A stretch of DNA of 64,000 bases from Syntrophomonas sp. DTU019. GTDB taxonomy: Bacteria > Bacillota > Syntrophomonadia > Syntrophomonadales > Syntrophomonadaceae. Within the stretch, counting starts at the first letter, position 1. The number at the start of each line of letters is the position of its first letter. Location: contig CAJYDM010000002.1 of the NCBI GenBank assembly GCA_913757435.1, positions 496,001 to 560,000 of the forward strand. The letters run 5' to 3'. The notes below the pieces were generated by a model that worked only from the letters and a program-made list of their open reading frames with translations, ran no database searches and was not told where the DNA came from. Below, in pieces: positions 32,019-40,605 of the stretch. A program made the position numbers and the translations under genes.

Positions 32019-32771
32019 ATGAAGAATATTGATTTTGATTTTGTGGCCGATATTTATGATGCTTATGTTGCGGTCGGCTTCGATATCGGATTTTTCAGCA
32101 AATATGCCAAGGAGATAAAAGGCAAGACCCTTGAACTGATGTGTGGCACCGGTCGAGTGTCAATCCCGCTGCTTAATAATGGGATCGATTTAACATGCCT
32201 GGATTACTCGCAAGAAATGCTTAGGGTTCTGGAGCGAAAAACTATCGGTTTGAGCAACCAACCGAGGATAGTATGCCAGGATGTTTGCGAACTGAAGCTC
32301 GATGAGGAATATGAGCTTATATACATACCTTTCAACTCGTTTTCGGAAATTGTGGACAGAGATAAACAGAAGGCAGCGCTTGCCAGGATTTTCGATCATC
32401 TCGCCCAGGATGCATTATTCATATGCACTTTATATAATCCCTGCTACAGAATAAAAACCGCGGATGGGCTGCTTCGGATTCTGGGAAGGTTCCCAATGGA
32501 ACCAGAAGAGTCTTTGGTAGTGTCTTATTACAACCACTATGACGATAAGACAGAAGCTGTTAAAGGTATGCAGTTTTATGAAATATACGATTCTAAAAAC
32601 GTATTGATCGATAAACGCTTTCTTGACATTCACTTTTCATTGCTTAGCAGGGCTGCATTTGAAAAAATGGCTTTAGAAAGCGGCTTCGCCATGAGAGATG
32701 TATATGGCGATTATGATTGTGCCCCGTTTAGCGAGGAAAGTATTTATATGAATTTTGTGTTGGAAAAATGA
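32019..32771 (+). CDS. Class I SAM-dependent methyltransferase
   Basis: A 250-residue methyltransferase. Motif I is LELMCGTGRVSIPLLNNGID and is followed by CLDYSQEMLRVLE, then IYIPFNSFSEI and the later DALFICTLYNP. The substrate is unknown. AAGGAG lies eight bases before ATG 32019; GTG 32016 is an alternative start one codon earlier. The stop is followed after 40 bases by a pair of GGGGACGG repeats. Confidence 0.83.
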   Translation: MKNIDFDFVADIYDAYVAVGFDIGFFSKYAKEIKGKTLELMCGTGRVSIPLLNNGIDLTCLDYSQEMLRVLERKTIGLSNQPRIVCQDVCELKLDEEYELIYIPFNSFSEIVDRDKQKAALARIFDHLAQDALFICTLYNPCYRIKTADGLLRILGRFPMEPEESLVVSYYNHYDDKTEAVKGMQFYEIYDSKNVLIDKRFLDIHFSLLSRAAFEKMALESGFAMRDVYGDYDCAPFSEESIYMNFVLEK

Positions 32772-32810
32772 TCAGATTGAACGGATATAAAAACCACAAT
32801 TAACGAAATG

Positions 32811-32864
32811 TGTCAGGGGACGGTTCTCCGACAAATGTGTCAGGGGACGGTTCTCCGACACACC
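32811..32864. repeat. Two tandem 27-bp copies of the GGGGACGG repeat
   Basis: TGTCAGGGGACGGTTCTCCG starts at 32811 and again at 32838, followed by ACACACCCTGACG. Each unit can fold on itself (GTGTC with GACAC-type ends). This is the clearest direct-repeat form of the family found after several genes in the window. Confidence 0.8.
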
Positions 32865-32911
32865 CTGACGCACTTGACGTTCCCGGTATCAGTTTCATCT
32901 GTCCCCACATG

Positions 32912-33244
32912 TTATAGGTCTGGTAGTTTAGTACGCTTGATCTTTACGTTCTGCAATACTAAGCGGTTAACAAATAGAAAACGTCTGGTATCTATAGTAA
33001 TAGGCAGTTCCATATTATCTGCTTCCAATTCCCGGTCAAACCATATCTCGATCCCGTCACAGATCACACTACCCATATCGACGTCGATGTCAACTGAACG
33101 GGGGCGACCGAAGCTAATCACCGGATGCTGCACCTGCAGCGCCGGCCCGTGTCAACAACCCTTAATGCGGCTGTCCAGTTCAATAGTGACCGCATTTCCC
33201 TTGTCTTTTATCAACTTTTTGGCTGAGTCGGTCAATGCAAACAT
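32912..33244 (-). CDS. Candidate selenoprotein of the CC/Se-motif type (in-frame UGA)
   Basis: From ATG 33244, five bases after GTGAGGTG, the minus strand encodes 110 residues if the TGA at 33154-33152 is read as selenocysteine. The N-terminal part is FALTDSAKKLIKDKGNAVTI, then ELDSRIKGC-U-HGPALQVQHP with C30-U31, and a long family-like continuation CDGIEIWFDRELEADNMELP ending VLQNVKIKRTKLPDL. This fits the small HesB-like 'CC/Se motif' family, in which a Cys-Cys or Cys-Sec pair sits at this place. A strong SECIS-like hairpin lies directly behind the UGA. The gene has its own promoter with a CsoR-type operator. Function is unknown; a redox or metal/sulfur role is inferred. Confidence 0.8.
33121..33145 (-). 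promoter_or_regulatory. SECIS element of the CC/Se gene
   Basis: Starting seven bases after the UGA on the minus strand, CCGG pairs with CCGG (33145-33142 with 33124-33121) and GCTGC with GCAGC (33140-33136 with 33131-33127), closing a loop AGGT at 33135-33132. The loop G residues fall 18-19 bases after UGA. The E. coli fdhF SECIS also has TGC-AGGU at nearly the same distance, and both begin UGACACGG. This is an excellent match for a bacterial SECIS. Confidence 0.75.
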
Positions 33245-33276
33245 GATTTCACCTCACTTGCATTATGGGTTATCTA

Positions 33277-33305
33277 ATTATAACATACCCCCATTGGGTA
33301 TTAAA
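33277..33305 (-). promoter_or_regulatory. Promoter with CsoR/CstR-type operator upstream of the CC/Se gene
   Basis: On the minus strand a perfect TATAAT (33282-33277) stands 33 bases before the ATG. The 17-base spacer in front of it is almost exactly the palindrome ATACCC-N5-GGGTAT at 33285-33301, and a weak -35 TTTAAT lies at 33305-33300. The palindrome has the form of operators for CsoR-family repressors (copper CsoR, persulfide CstR, related FrmR). A repressor here would block the promoter directly. The regulator gene is not in the window. Confidence 0.55.
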
Positions 33306-33445
33306 CAGTGTATCGAGGGAAGTATAAAGAACAACAGTAAAAGGTAATGGTATAATGTTGTCGAAGAAAAATATGGAAAGTAATAATCATAAGACATTCC
33401 CCTGAATGGGAAACATATTCTCAAAAGTCGAGGAGGCTTAAGAGT

Positions 33446-34855
33446 ATGGAAGCTGCTGTCTTGCAAAGGCTGCTTGATCTGACTCTGCAGCGGGGCGGTG
33501 ATTATGCCGACATTTATATCGAGAATAAAAGGACCAGCGGAGTCTGGTTTGAGGATCACCGACTGGAAAAGACTCATAGCGGAGTGGATGGCGGAGCAGG
33601 TATACGCCTGATCAAGGGACGGCAGACGGCTTATGTTTATAGCAGTGATCTGAGCTTGGGGGCATTGGAAAAAGCAGCAGGACTAGCGGCTCAAGCATTG
33701 CACAGTACTAACAATCGTGTTGAAGCTATACCATTGGTCTCTAGCCCGCTCCAGCATTACCCCGGCAGAGAGATACACCCCGGACAGGTCAGTTGGGAAC
33801 ATAAGATACAGCGAGTTTTAGCTGCTGACCAGGCAGCGCGCTCATTGGGCGCACCTATCCGCCAGGTCTCGGTCGGAGTGGCCGATCTGGAAAAGAGCGT
33901 GGTATTTGCCAATAGCCTGGGGGAAAGGGTAGAGGACAGCTATAATCGGGTCCGGGGGATGATAAATGTGGTTGCCAGCCGGGATGGCATCCTGCAGACC
34001 GGTTATGAGTCGATAGGTGGGGTAGGCGGCTGGGAATTGCTCGGTGACGAGTTGTGGGAGGATCGAGCCCGTAAAGCAGCCCAATTGGCAGTGGATATGC
34101 TCTCGGCAAGACCGGCTCCAGCCGGTCGTATGGCGGTGATAATGTCCGCAGAGGCAGGCGGCACCATGATACACGAGGCTTGCGGCCATGGCTTGGAAGC
34201 TGACCTGGTTCAAAAGGGGCTATCGGTCTACCAGGGAAGGAAAGGGGAAATGGTGGCCTCACCCCTGGTAACGGTGATAGATGACCCCACCCTGAATAAA
34301 CGCTACGGAAGCTACGCATTCGATGATGAAGGGACTGCGGCACAAAGAACTGTGCTCATAGAAGCAGGCCGGTTGGTAAATTATCTCTATGACCGTTATA
34401 CCGCCCTTGAAGATCATACCCAGAGCACCGGCAACGGGCGCCGCGAGTCCTACCAGCACAAACCTATTCCCCGTATGAGCAACACCTACATTGCCCCGGG
34501 ACAGGATAATCCCCAGGACATCATCGCCTCTACCCGGCGAGGGCTGTTGGTGATGAAAATGGGCGGCGGGCAGGTCAATACGATCAATGGAGATTTCGTA
34601 TTTGATGTGTCAGAAGCGTATATGATTGAAGACGGGAAAGTGGCTTACCCGGTCAGGGGAGCTACTCTGACCGGGAACGGACCCCAAGCCCTGCAGGATA
34701 TGGACCGGGTAGGAAGCGATCTGGGATTCTCCATCGGGGTATGTGGCAAGAGCGGACAGGGGGTTCCGGTAAGTGATGCCCAGCCGACCATCAGGATAAA
34801 GGAACTTACTGTAGGTGGTACTCAGCTCAAGGGCCAACCCGGCGCAGGGAGGTGA
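33446..34855 (+). CDS. tldD: TldD family metallopeptidase
   Basis: A 469-residue TldD, the catalytic subunit of the TldD/TldE protease that degrades unfolded or leader peptides. The zinc motif HEACGHGLEAD (HExxxH) is at about residue 245, preceded by IMSAEAGGTMI. Other family blocks are YGSYAFDDEGTAAQ, ESYQHKPIPRMSNTYI and FDVSEAYMIEDGK. GAGGAGG precedes the ATG by nine bases. The partner gene tldE follows after four bases. Confidence 0.92.
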   Translation: MEAAVLQRLLDLTLQRGGDYADIYIENKRTSGVWFEDHRLEKTHSGVDGGAGIRLIKGRQTAYVYSSDLSLGALEKAAGLAAQALHSTNNRVEAIPLVSSPLQHYPGREIHPGQVSWEHKIQRVLAADQAARSLGAPIRQVSVGVADLEKSVVFANSLGERVEDSYNRVRGMINVVASRDGILQTGYESIGGVGGWELLGDELWEDRARKAAQLAVDMLSARPAPAGRMAVIMSAEAGGTMIHEACGHGLEADLVQKGLSVYQGRKGEMVASPLVTVIDDPTLNKRYGSYAFDDEGTAAQRTVLIEAGRLVNYLYDRYTALEDHTQSTGNGRRESYQHKPIPRMSNTYIAPGQDNPQDIIASTRRGLLVMKMGGGQVNTINGDFVFDVSEAYMIEDGKVAYPVRGATLTGNGPQALQDMDRVGSDLGFSIGVCGKSGQGVPVSDAQPTIRIKELTVGGTQLKGQPGAGR

Positions 34856-34859
34856 TATC

Positions 34860-36200
34860 ATGGAAGACAGCTTGAAGAGTGTTGCACAACATACTCTGCA
34901 ATATGCCATTCACCATGGTGTGCAGGTCGAGGTATATGCCAGCAGCCAGCGCGAGTTGCAGATAGAAGCCGCCAATCAAAGGGTAGAAACACTAAAAGAA
35001 GCCACAGAAAGCGGGTTGGCAGTGCGGGTGGTGAATGCCGGTCGGCTTGGATTTGCCTACACCTCTGATCTGAAGCCGACAGCGCTGAGGGAGGCTGTTG
35101 ATGCGGCCATGGCCGCCTCCGATTTTATGCCCCGGGACGAGCACCTCCAATTGACTCCGGCGGGACTGATATATTCGCCATTGCAGACTTATGACCATGA
35201 CTTGGGGCGACACCCGGTGGAAGAAAAGATCTATCTGGCACTGCAGGCCGAGGAAGTCGCGCGCATTGCTGATCGGCGTATCGCATCGGTGGAGCGCTCC
35301 GTTTATGATGAGAAAGAATTCGAGGTGGTGATCTGCAACAGCCTCGGATTAGATGTTTATGGACGGGGCAATTATTGCAGCCTTTACCTGTACGCAGTCG
35401 CCCAGCAAGATGGGGAGGCTCAGGGTGGCTTTGGCACTATGAGCCGCCGCCGTTATAGTGAACTGGATGCTGAACAGGTAGGCCATGAAGCTGCTGAGCG
35501 AGCTGTGCGCAGCCTGAAGGCCAGAAGCATGGAGTCCACTGTCTTGCCCTGTATTTTGGAGCCTTATGTGACAGTGAAATTTCTAGGCTTGCTGGCGCGC
35601 ATGGTGGATGGGGAAGCGGTTCTGAAGGGCAAGTCGCTATTGGGTGACAAGGCAGGCCAGGAGGTAGCGAGGCCTGTATTATCCGTAGTCGATGACGCCA
35701 CCCGGTCTGACGGTCTGGCCAGTTTCCCGTTTGATGACGAAGGGGTGCCCACTCGGAAATTGTCCCTGGTAGAAGCGGGCCGGTTAAAAGGCTTCCTTTA
35801 TGACAATCAGACTGCACATAAGGCCGGGCTGGCTTCCACCGGACACGCGCGACGTATGTCATACCGCAGCCTGCCTTCCATAAGCCCCAGCAACCTCAGC
35901 ATTTCAGCAGGCCAGGTCGATGATCATACCCTGCTCGAGTCAGTTGAAGAAGGATTATATGTGACCGACCTGATGGGGCTGCACACTGCCAACCCGGTAT
36001 CCGGTGACTTTTCCCTGGGCGCCGCCGGGTTGCTGATCAAAAATGGCAGGTTTACTTACCCGGTGCGGGGGATGGTGGTGGCTGGGAATATGATGCAACT
36101 GCTGCAGGATATCGAGGCGGTTGGAAATAAAGTGCGTTTTTACGGCAGCCGGGGGGCTCCCAGCCTGCGGTTGGCTGCCTTGAGTATTGCGGGAGTTTGA
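34860..36200 (+). CDS. tldE: TldE/PmbA family protein
   Basis: A 446-residue TldE/PmbA, the non-catalytic partner of TldD. It aligns in layout with TldD (GLAVRVVNAGRLGFAYTSDL, DEKEFEVVICNSLGLDVYGR, FPFDDEGVPTRKLSLVEAGR, GDFSLGAAGLLIKNGR) but lacks the HExxxH motif, as expected. ATG 34860 follows GGGAGGTG; the longer open frame overlapping tldD is not needed. Together with tldD it forms a two-gene operon that runs on into aroQ. Confidence 0.92.
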   Translation: MEDSLKSVAQHTLQYAIHHGVQVEVYASSQRELQIEAANQRVETLKEATESGLAVRVVNAGRLGFAYTSDLKPTALREAVDAAMAASDFMPRDEHLQLTPAGLIYSPLQTYDHDLGRHPVEEKIYLALQAEEVARIADRRIASVERSVYDEKEFEVVICNSLGLDVYGRGNYCSLYLYAVAQQDGEAQGGFGTMSRRRYSELDAEQVGHEAAERAVRSLKARSMESTVLPCILEPYVTVKFLGLLARMVDGEAVLKGKSLLGDKAGQEVARPVLSVVDDATRSDGLASFPFDDEGVPTRKLSLVEAGRLKGFLYDNQTAHKAGLASTGHARRMSYRSLPSISPSNLSISAGQVDDHTLLESVEEGLYVTDLMGLHTANPVSGDFSLGAAGLLIKNGRFTYPVRGMVVAGNMMQLLQDIEAVGNKVRFYGSRGAPSLRLAALSIAGV

Positions 36201-36210
36201 GGAGGTGGAT

Positions 36211-36678
36211 ATGCTGGCTAAAGTATTGGTGATAAACGGGCCTAACCTCAATATGTTGGGACGTCGTGAACCAGAAATATACGGAAGTGTTACCCTGGAA
36301 GAGATCGAGGCAGGCATGACCAGGATGCTGTCTGAGGCACAGTTCACTGCTGAATTCTATCAGTCCAACCATGAAGGCGAACTGATAGACAGAGTACAGA
36401 ACGCTGGGGAGGGATGTGACCTGATCATCATCAATGCCGGGGCTTTAACACATTATTCCATAGCCCTTTATGACGCCCTAAAAGCGGTGGGGCTGCCGGT
36501 GATCGAGGTCCATATGAGCAATATCTATACACGGGAACCATTCCGCCAGCAATCGCTGCTGTCTCCGCTGGCTATAGGCGGTGTTTTCGGCTTTGGAGCC
36601 ATGAGCTACTATCTGGCGGCAAGAGCTGCCATCGATTACCTGCGCAGAGTAAAAACCTTAGAAAAATCACAATGGTGA
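36211..36678 (+). CDS. aroQ: 3-dehydroquinate dehydratase, type II
   Basis: A 155-residue type II dehydroquinase that forms 3-dehydroshikimate from 3-dehydroquinate. It has NGPNLNMLGRREPEIYG, the YQSNHEGELIDRVQ block, INAGALTHYSIALYDAL and the catalytic histidine in EVHMSNIYTREPFRQ. It supplies the step missing from the aroE-C-K-B cluster about 20 kb upstream. ATG 36211 lies behind GAGGAGGTGG. It abuts pepP. Confidence 0.95.
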   Translation: MLAKVLVINGPNLNMLGRREPEIYGSVTLEEIEAGMTRMLSEAQFTAEFYQSNHEGELIDRVQNAGEGCDLIIINAGALTHYSIALYDALKAVGLPVIEVHMSNIYTREPFRQQSLLSPLAIGGVFGFGAMSYYLAARAAIDYLRRVKTLEKSQW

Positions 36679-36690
36679 GTGAGGATTGCT

Positions 36691-37755
36691 ATGAACAATG
36701 AAAATATCACTGCGCTGAGAAATAATCTGGTCGATATGGGACTGGATGCGCTGTTGATCAGCGCCCCCTCCAATATACGCTATCTTTCCTCCTTCACAGC
36801 CGGTGCTGATGCCCGTCTGCTGCTCACCTTGGAGGAGCAGTTCATTTTTACCGACAGCCGCTACCGCGAGCAGGCTTATCTGGAATGTCCGGAGTGGCGT
36901 TACCAGGAAGAAAGACCGCTTACTTATGAGAAGCTGTATGGGGTGGTTCAGGGGCTAAGCCGCATCGGATTTGAAGAGGCCCATGTCAATTATGCCACCT
37001 ACCGCAAGCTGGAACAGATTCAGCCGGGCATCTGGGAACCAGTGGCCGGGTTGGTGGAGTCCCAACGCAGGGTAAAATCAGCTCAGGAACTGGAAAGGCT
37101 AAGAAATGCAGCCCGGATCGGGGACGAAGTCTTTCAGGCCATTCTGCCGTTGATCAAAACCGGTGTGGAAGAAAAGGTCCTGGCTGATACCATCGTACAC
37201 TTAATACGACAAAAAGGTTGTGAAAAGGAAGCCTTTGATGCTATTGTGGTATCGGGAGAAAATGCCGCTTTGCCGCATGGCAGGCCGCAAGACAAGCCAA
37301 TCTGCCCCGGGGACATGGTAACCATGGACTTCGGGGGCTTCTTCCAGGGTTATGCCGGCGACATGACCAGGACAGTGGCGGTTGAATGCGCTCCTAAACG
37401 CCTGCGGGATACTTATCAGAAGGTCCGGGAGGCCCAGCAAATCGGCCTAGATAGTATCAGGGCGGGAATCCGCGGGTGCGAGGTCGACAGGCTAGTGCGG
37501 CAGTGCCTCCAAAAATACAGCTTAGACCAATACTTCAGTCACAGCACCGGCCATGGATTGGGCTTGGACATACACGAAGGACCGACCCTGTCTGCCAGTA
37601 GTGATGACTTACTGGAAGAGAATATGGTGGTGACAGTCGAACCTGGAGTGTACATCCCCGGCTGGGGCGGCATACGCATTGAAGATGCGGTGATCGTAAC
37701 CAAAAATGGAGCGGATATAATCACTCACAGCACTAAAGAATTTTTAATTCTATAA
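36691..37755 (+). CDS. pepP: Xaa-Pro aminopeptidase (M24 family)
   Basis: A 354-residue M24 metallopeptidase that removes the N-terminal residue before proline. The N-terminal creatinase-like domain is followed by the pita-bread fold with metal ligands in [47 protein letters not shown] and IRIEDAV. ATG 36691 is chosen, six bases after GAGG. Its place between aroQ and efp is the usual order in Firmicutes. Confidence 0.93.
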   Translation: MNNENITALRNNLVDMGLDALLISAPSNIRYLSSFTAGADARLLLTLEEQFIFTDSRYREQAYLECPEWRYQEERPLTYEKLYGVVQGLSRIGFEEAHVNYATYRKLEQIQPGIWEPVAGLVESQRRVKSAQELERLRNAARIGDEVFQAILPLIKTGVEEKVLADTIVHLIRQKGCEKEAFDAIVVSGENAALPHGRPQDKPICPGDMVTMDFGGFFQGYAGDMTRTVAVECAPKRLRDTYQKVREAQQIGLDSIRAGIRGCEVDRLVRQCLQKYSLDQYFSHSTGHGLGLDIHEGPTLSASSDDLLEENMVVTVEPGVYIPGWGGIRIEDAVIVTKNGADIITHSTKEFLIL

Positions 37756-37774
37756 ATATTTATGGAGGGATAGC

Positions 37775-38332
37775 ATGATATCAGTTAATGACTTTAAGAC
37801 CGGGGTTACCATTGAGATGGACGGACAGGCTTATGTGGTGGTGGATTTCCAGCATGTCAAACCCGGTAAAGGGGCCGCTTTTGTAAGGGCCAAACTGAAA
37901 AATGTCAAGACCGGCGGAGTGGTGGAAAAGACTTTCCGTGCAGGCGAAAAACTCCCCAAAGCACATCTGGACCGCCGTGAAATGCAGTACCTCTATAATG
38001 ACGGCGAAGGCTATGTATTTATGGACAATGAAAACTATGAGCAGATTACAATAAGTGCAGACGCCATGGGGGATGGAGTTAAATGGCTGTTGGAAAACAT
38101 GAACATCCACGTGCTGTTTTTCCAGGGTAATATAATCGGCCTAGATATGCCCAATTTTGTGGAACTGGAGGTTATTGATACCGAACCTGGTATAAAAGGC
38201 GATACTGCCACCGGCGCCACCAAGAGCGCTACCTTACAGACCGGTGCCAGGGTGCAGGTGCCTCTGTTTATCAACACCGGTGACCGGCTGCGCATCGATA
38301 CTCGCACCGGCCTTTACATGGAACGGGCCTGA
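37775..38332 (+). CDS. efp: Translation elongation factor P
   Basis: A 185-residue EF-P that relieves ribosomes stalled at polyproline stretches. It has the N-terminal KOW-like domain with loop KPGKGAAF, where Lys32 is at the tip as in bacilli, followed by two OB domains ([34 protein letters not shown]). A ribosome site ATGGAGGGAT is just upstream. It follows pepP by 19 bases. Confidence 0.96.
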   Translation: MISVNDFKTGVTIEMDGQAYVVVDFQHVKPGKGAAFVRAKLKNVKTGGVVEKTFRAGEKLPKAHLDRREMQYLYNDGEGYVFMDNENYEQITISADAMGDGVKWLLENMNIHVLFFQGNIIGLDMPNFVELEVIDTEPGIKGDTATGATKSATLQTGARVQVPLFINTGDRLRIDTRTGLYMERA

Positions 38333-38419
38333 TAAGGTCTCATTATATGCCGGGTTTACTTTCCTTCCTTTTTAGCAATAATATAAACAGTCCTATGGAT
38401 AAGAAAAGGGAGGATAGTT

Positions 38420-38869
38420 ATGATAACCAGAGACATAACAGAACAGGTCAGCTACCTGCAGGGATTGACAGAAGGTTTAAACATTAATGACGGCGGTCCG
38501 CAGGGCAAGATTATCAGCGGCATTCTGGATGTGCTCAGTGAAATCAGTGCCAACATCAAGAACCTTCGGGAGGATGTATTCGAACTCAGTGAATACCTGG
38601 ACAGCATCGACGAAGATCTGTGCCAGCTTCAAGAAGCTGTAATGGAAGATGATGATATCGACCATATCGAGCTGGAGTGTTCCAATTGCCAGGAAAGATT
38701 GTATTTTGATGCTGATGTGTTGGATGATGACGATACTATTGAAATCATCTGCCCGCGTTGTAATGAAGTGGTTTTTGTGAATGACGGCTCTTTTGATTAC
38801 GACCCGTGTTGTATCGAAGACGAAATCCTGTCGGAGGAAAAAGGCGGCGTCAACCCTTCACCCTCTTGA
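38420..38869 (+). CDS. CD1247-type N-terminal domain protein with zinc ribbon
   Basis: A 149-residue acidic protein. The N-terminal 75 residues are helical (DVLSEISANIKNLREDVFEL, LDSIDEDLCQLQEAV) and match the domain called CD1247 N-terminal in clostridia. The C-terminal part has a zinc ribbon CSNC...CPRC and ends with an acidic tail. It is regularly found between efp and the spoIIIA operon in Clostridia, as here. Function unknown, perhaps linked to sporulation by context. A hairpin terminator follows. Confidence 0.8.
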   Translation: MITRDITEQVSYLQGLTEGLNINDGGPQGKIISGILDVLSEISANIKNLREDVFELSEYLDSIDEDLCQLQEAVMEDDDIDHIELECSNCQERLYFDADVLDDDDTIEIICPRCNEVVFVNDGSFDYDPCCIEDEILSEEKGGVNPSPS

Positions 38870-38896
38870 TAAACCAGGATTAAATAAAACACCTTA

Positions 38897-38926
38897 AACC
38901 GCCCCGTGGGATGCCGCAGGGCGGTT
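38897..38926 (+). terminator. Hairpin between the zinc-ribbon gene and spoIIIAA
   Basis: AACCGCCC at 38897-38904 pairs with GGGCGGTT at 38919-38926. There is no clear T run, but its position separates the housekeeping genes from the sporulation operon. Confidence 0.6.
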
Positions 38927-39050
38927 AGTATATGCAGGTCTTTCGCAGATTCATCAGTGATCCTGCAAGTCCCTCTGCCGAACGACAACCCCTGTTGATT
39001 AAAAACTTCTCTTTTACCAGACCGGTTAGCTGTCTGCGCACCAATTAGCT

Positions 39051-39080
39051 GGCATATTTTGCAGCCCTTGCCAATATCTA
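39051..39080 (+). promoter_or_regulatory. Candidate sigma-E promoter of spoIIIA
   Basis: GGCATATTTT at 39051-39060 closely matches the -35 of sigma-E promoters, and CCAATATCTA at 39071-39080 could be a poor -10. The stretch is about 25 bases upstream of spoIIIAA, whose operon is sigma-E dependent in Bacillus. The -10 match is weak. Confidence 0.35.
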
Positions 39081-39102
39081 TTTACAGCAAGGTGGTGATA
39101 AT

Positions 39103-40062
39103 ATGCCGGTTATCAGCTCTCCCAATCAAATCAAAACCGAGATCCTATCCTATCTCCCAATACATATGCAGAAGCTTTTAAACAGCCTCAAGCCAGACGA
39201 CTACCACAACCTGGAGGAAATTCGCCTGAGATGCGGACAGCCTTTGGTGGTGCGAATCGGGGAACGGGAACTAGCAGTTGGCCCAGGGCGTCTCACTGCC
39301 ACCCTTCATGAAGGCTATCGAGTAGAGCGGGAGGACATCTGCCGGGTAATCGCCTCCATAAGTGACAACTCGCTATATGCCTTTGAGGAAGATATCCGCC
39401 GCGGCTTCATCACCATACCCGGGGGTCATCGGGTGGGACTGGCCGGACAGGTGGTATTAAAAGAGCACCATATAGAACTGATAAAAAATTTCGGCAGCCT
39501 GTGCTTCCGGGTGGCCCGAGAGGTTAAGGGGTGCGCCGGGCCGGTCATGCCGATCCTGTTCGGCAACCCGCAACAGGTCTTGCACAATACCTTGATCGTA
39601 TCACCGCCCCGATGCGGCAAGACCACCTTGTTGAGGGATATTGCCCGCTGCATATCTGCAGGTTCACATTGTCCCGGCATGAATGTGGTGGTGGTGGACG
39701 AACGCTCTGAAATCGCCGGTTGCCATCAGGGTGTGCCGCAATTGGATGTAGGGCCGCGCACCGATATCCTGGACGGATGCCCCAAAGATGTCGGCATGAT
39801 GATGGCTATTCGCTCACTCTCTCCGCAGGTGATCATCACCGACGAAATCGGCAGGCAGGGCGATGCCGACGCGGTCATGGAATGCGTGCATGCAGGAGTC
39901 AATATAATCAGCAGCGCTCATGCCGGAAATCTGGATGAACTGCGCCAGCGCCCGATTTTGAGAAAACTCATGTCTGATGGAGTGTTCAAACTGGTGATTA
40001 TCCTGTCGCGCCGCCAAGGCCCGGGACATATCGATCAAGTAATAAGGTGGGATGCGCAATGA
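39103..40062 (+). CDS. spoIIIAA: Stage III sporulation protein AA (ATPase)
   Basis: A 319-residue secretion-type ATPase thought to drive or assemble the SpoIIIA-SpoIIQ channel between mother cell and forespore. It has EEIRLRCGQPLVVRIGERE, the Walker A SPPRCGKTTLLRDIAR, Walker B VVVVDERSEIAG and the sensor region VIITDEIGRQGDADAV. AAGGTGGTG precedes the ATG. It is first of an eight-gene operon and overlaps spoIIIAB by four bases. Confidence 0.95.
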   Translation: MPVISSPNQIKTEILSYLPIHMQKLLNSLKPDDYHNLEEIRLRCGQPLVVRIGERELAVGPGRLTATLHEGYRVEREDICRVIASISDNSLYAFEEDIRRGFITIPGGHRVGLAGQVVLKEHHIELIKNFGSLCFRVAREVKGCAGPVMPILFGNPQQVLHNTLIVSPPRCGKTTLLRDIARCISAGSHCPGMNVVVVDERSEIAGCHQGVPQLDVGPRTDILDGCPKDVGMMMAIRSLSPQVIITDEIGRQGDADAVMECVHAGVNIISSAHAGNLDELRQRPILRKLMSDGVFKLVIILSRRQGPGHIDQVIRWDAQ

Positions 40063-40580
40063 TATTGAAATCCATAGGCACCATCATGATCATCACTGGA
40101 GCGGGGGTGTGGGGATTGTCCGGCGCCAGGCGCCTGACCAAACGGCAGGAGCAACTGGGGGAATTGAAAATGGCTCTGGCCTATCTGGATAAGGAAATCT
40201 TTTACATGCATAACAACCTGTCGCAAGCCATGCTCAATACTGCCAAATTTGCGAGCTGGCCGATAAATGTCCTTTTCGCTGCCACTGCTCAGGAACTGAA
40301 CCTCAAAAAAGGCACTACTGCAGACGAGGCCTGGCAAAAAGGTGTCAACGCCCTGCAGGCAGAGGCACAGCTGCACCCTAATGATATAGCGCTGCTGGCC
40401 ACTCTGGCTTCCCAACTGGGAGTTTCCAGTGCATCTGAGCAGAACCGGGCCCTGACCGCCCTGGGAGAGGAACTGGGCCTGCAAGAAATCAAAGCCCGGC
40501 AAGAGATCGAGTGCAATCACAAGCTGTGGTCTTATGGAGGCTTTATTATGGGTACTGCCATTGTCTTATTGTTGATATAG
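40059..40580 (+). CDS. spoIIIAB: Stage III sporulation protein AB
   Basis: A 173-residue membrane protein with N- and C-terminal hydrophobic helices (IGTIMIITGAGVWGLS, SYGGFIMGTAIVLLLI) and a helical middle (RLTKRQEQLGELKMALAYL), similar in layout to GspF-type platform proteins. It is the usual partner of SpoIIIAA in the feeding-tube complex. ATG 40059 lies eight bases after AAGGTGG and overlaps spoIIIAA. Confidence 0.92.
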   Translation: MILKSIGTIMIITGAGVWGLSGARRLTKRQEQLGELKMALAYLDKEIFYMHNNLSQAMLNTAKFASWPINVLFAATAQELNLKKGTTADEAWQKGVNALQAEAQLHPNDIALLATLASQLGVSSASEQNRALTALGEELGLQEIKARQEIECNHKLWSYGGFIMGTAIVLLLI

Positions 40581-40605
40581 ATTCAAGAAAACAGGAGGTG
40601 GCCTG

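Noticed and set aside
32811-32864. CRISPR array
   Set aside because: Only two adjacent copies without spacers and no cas genes; it belongs to the GGGGACGG repeat family.
32808-33347. Plus-strand reading frame of about 179 codons
   Set aside because: It begins in the tandem GGGGACGG repeats, reads through the antisense of the UGA-containing gene, has no ribosome site and no family-like sequence.
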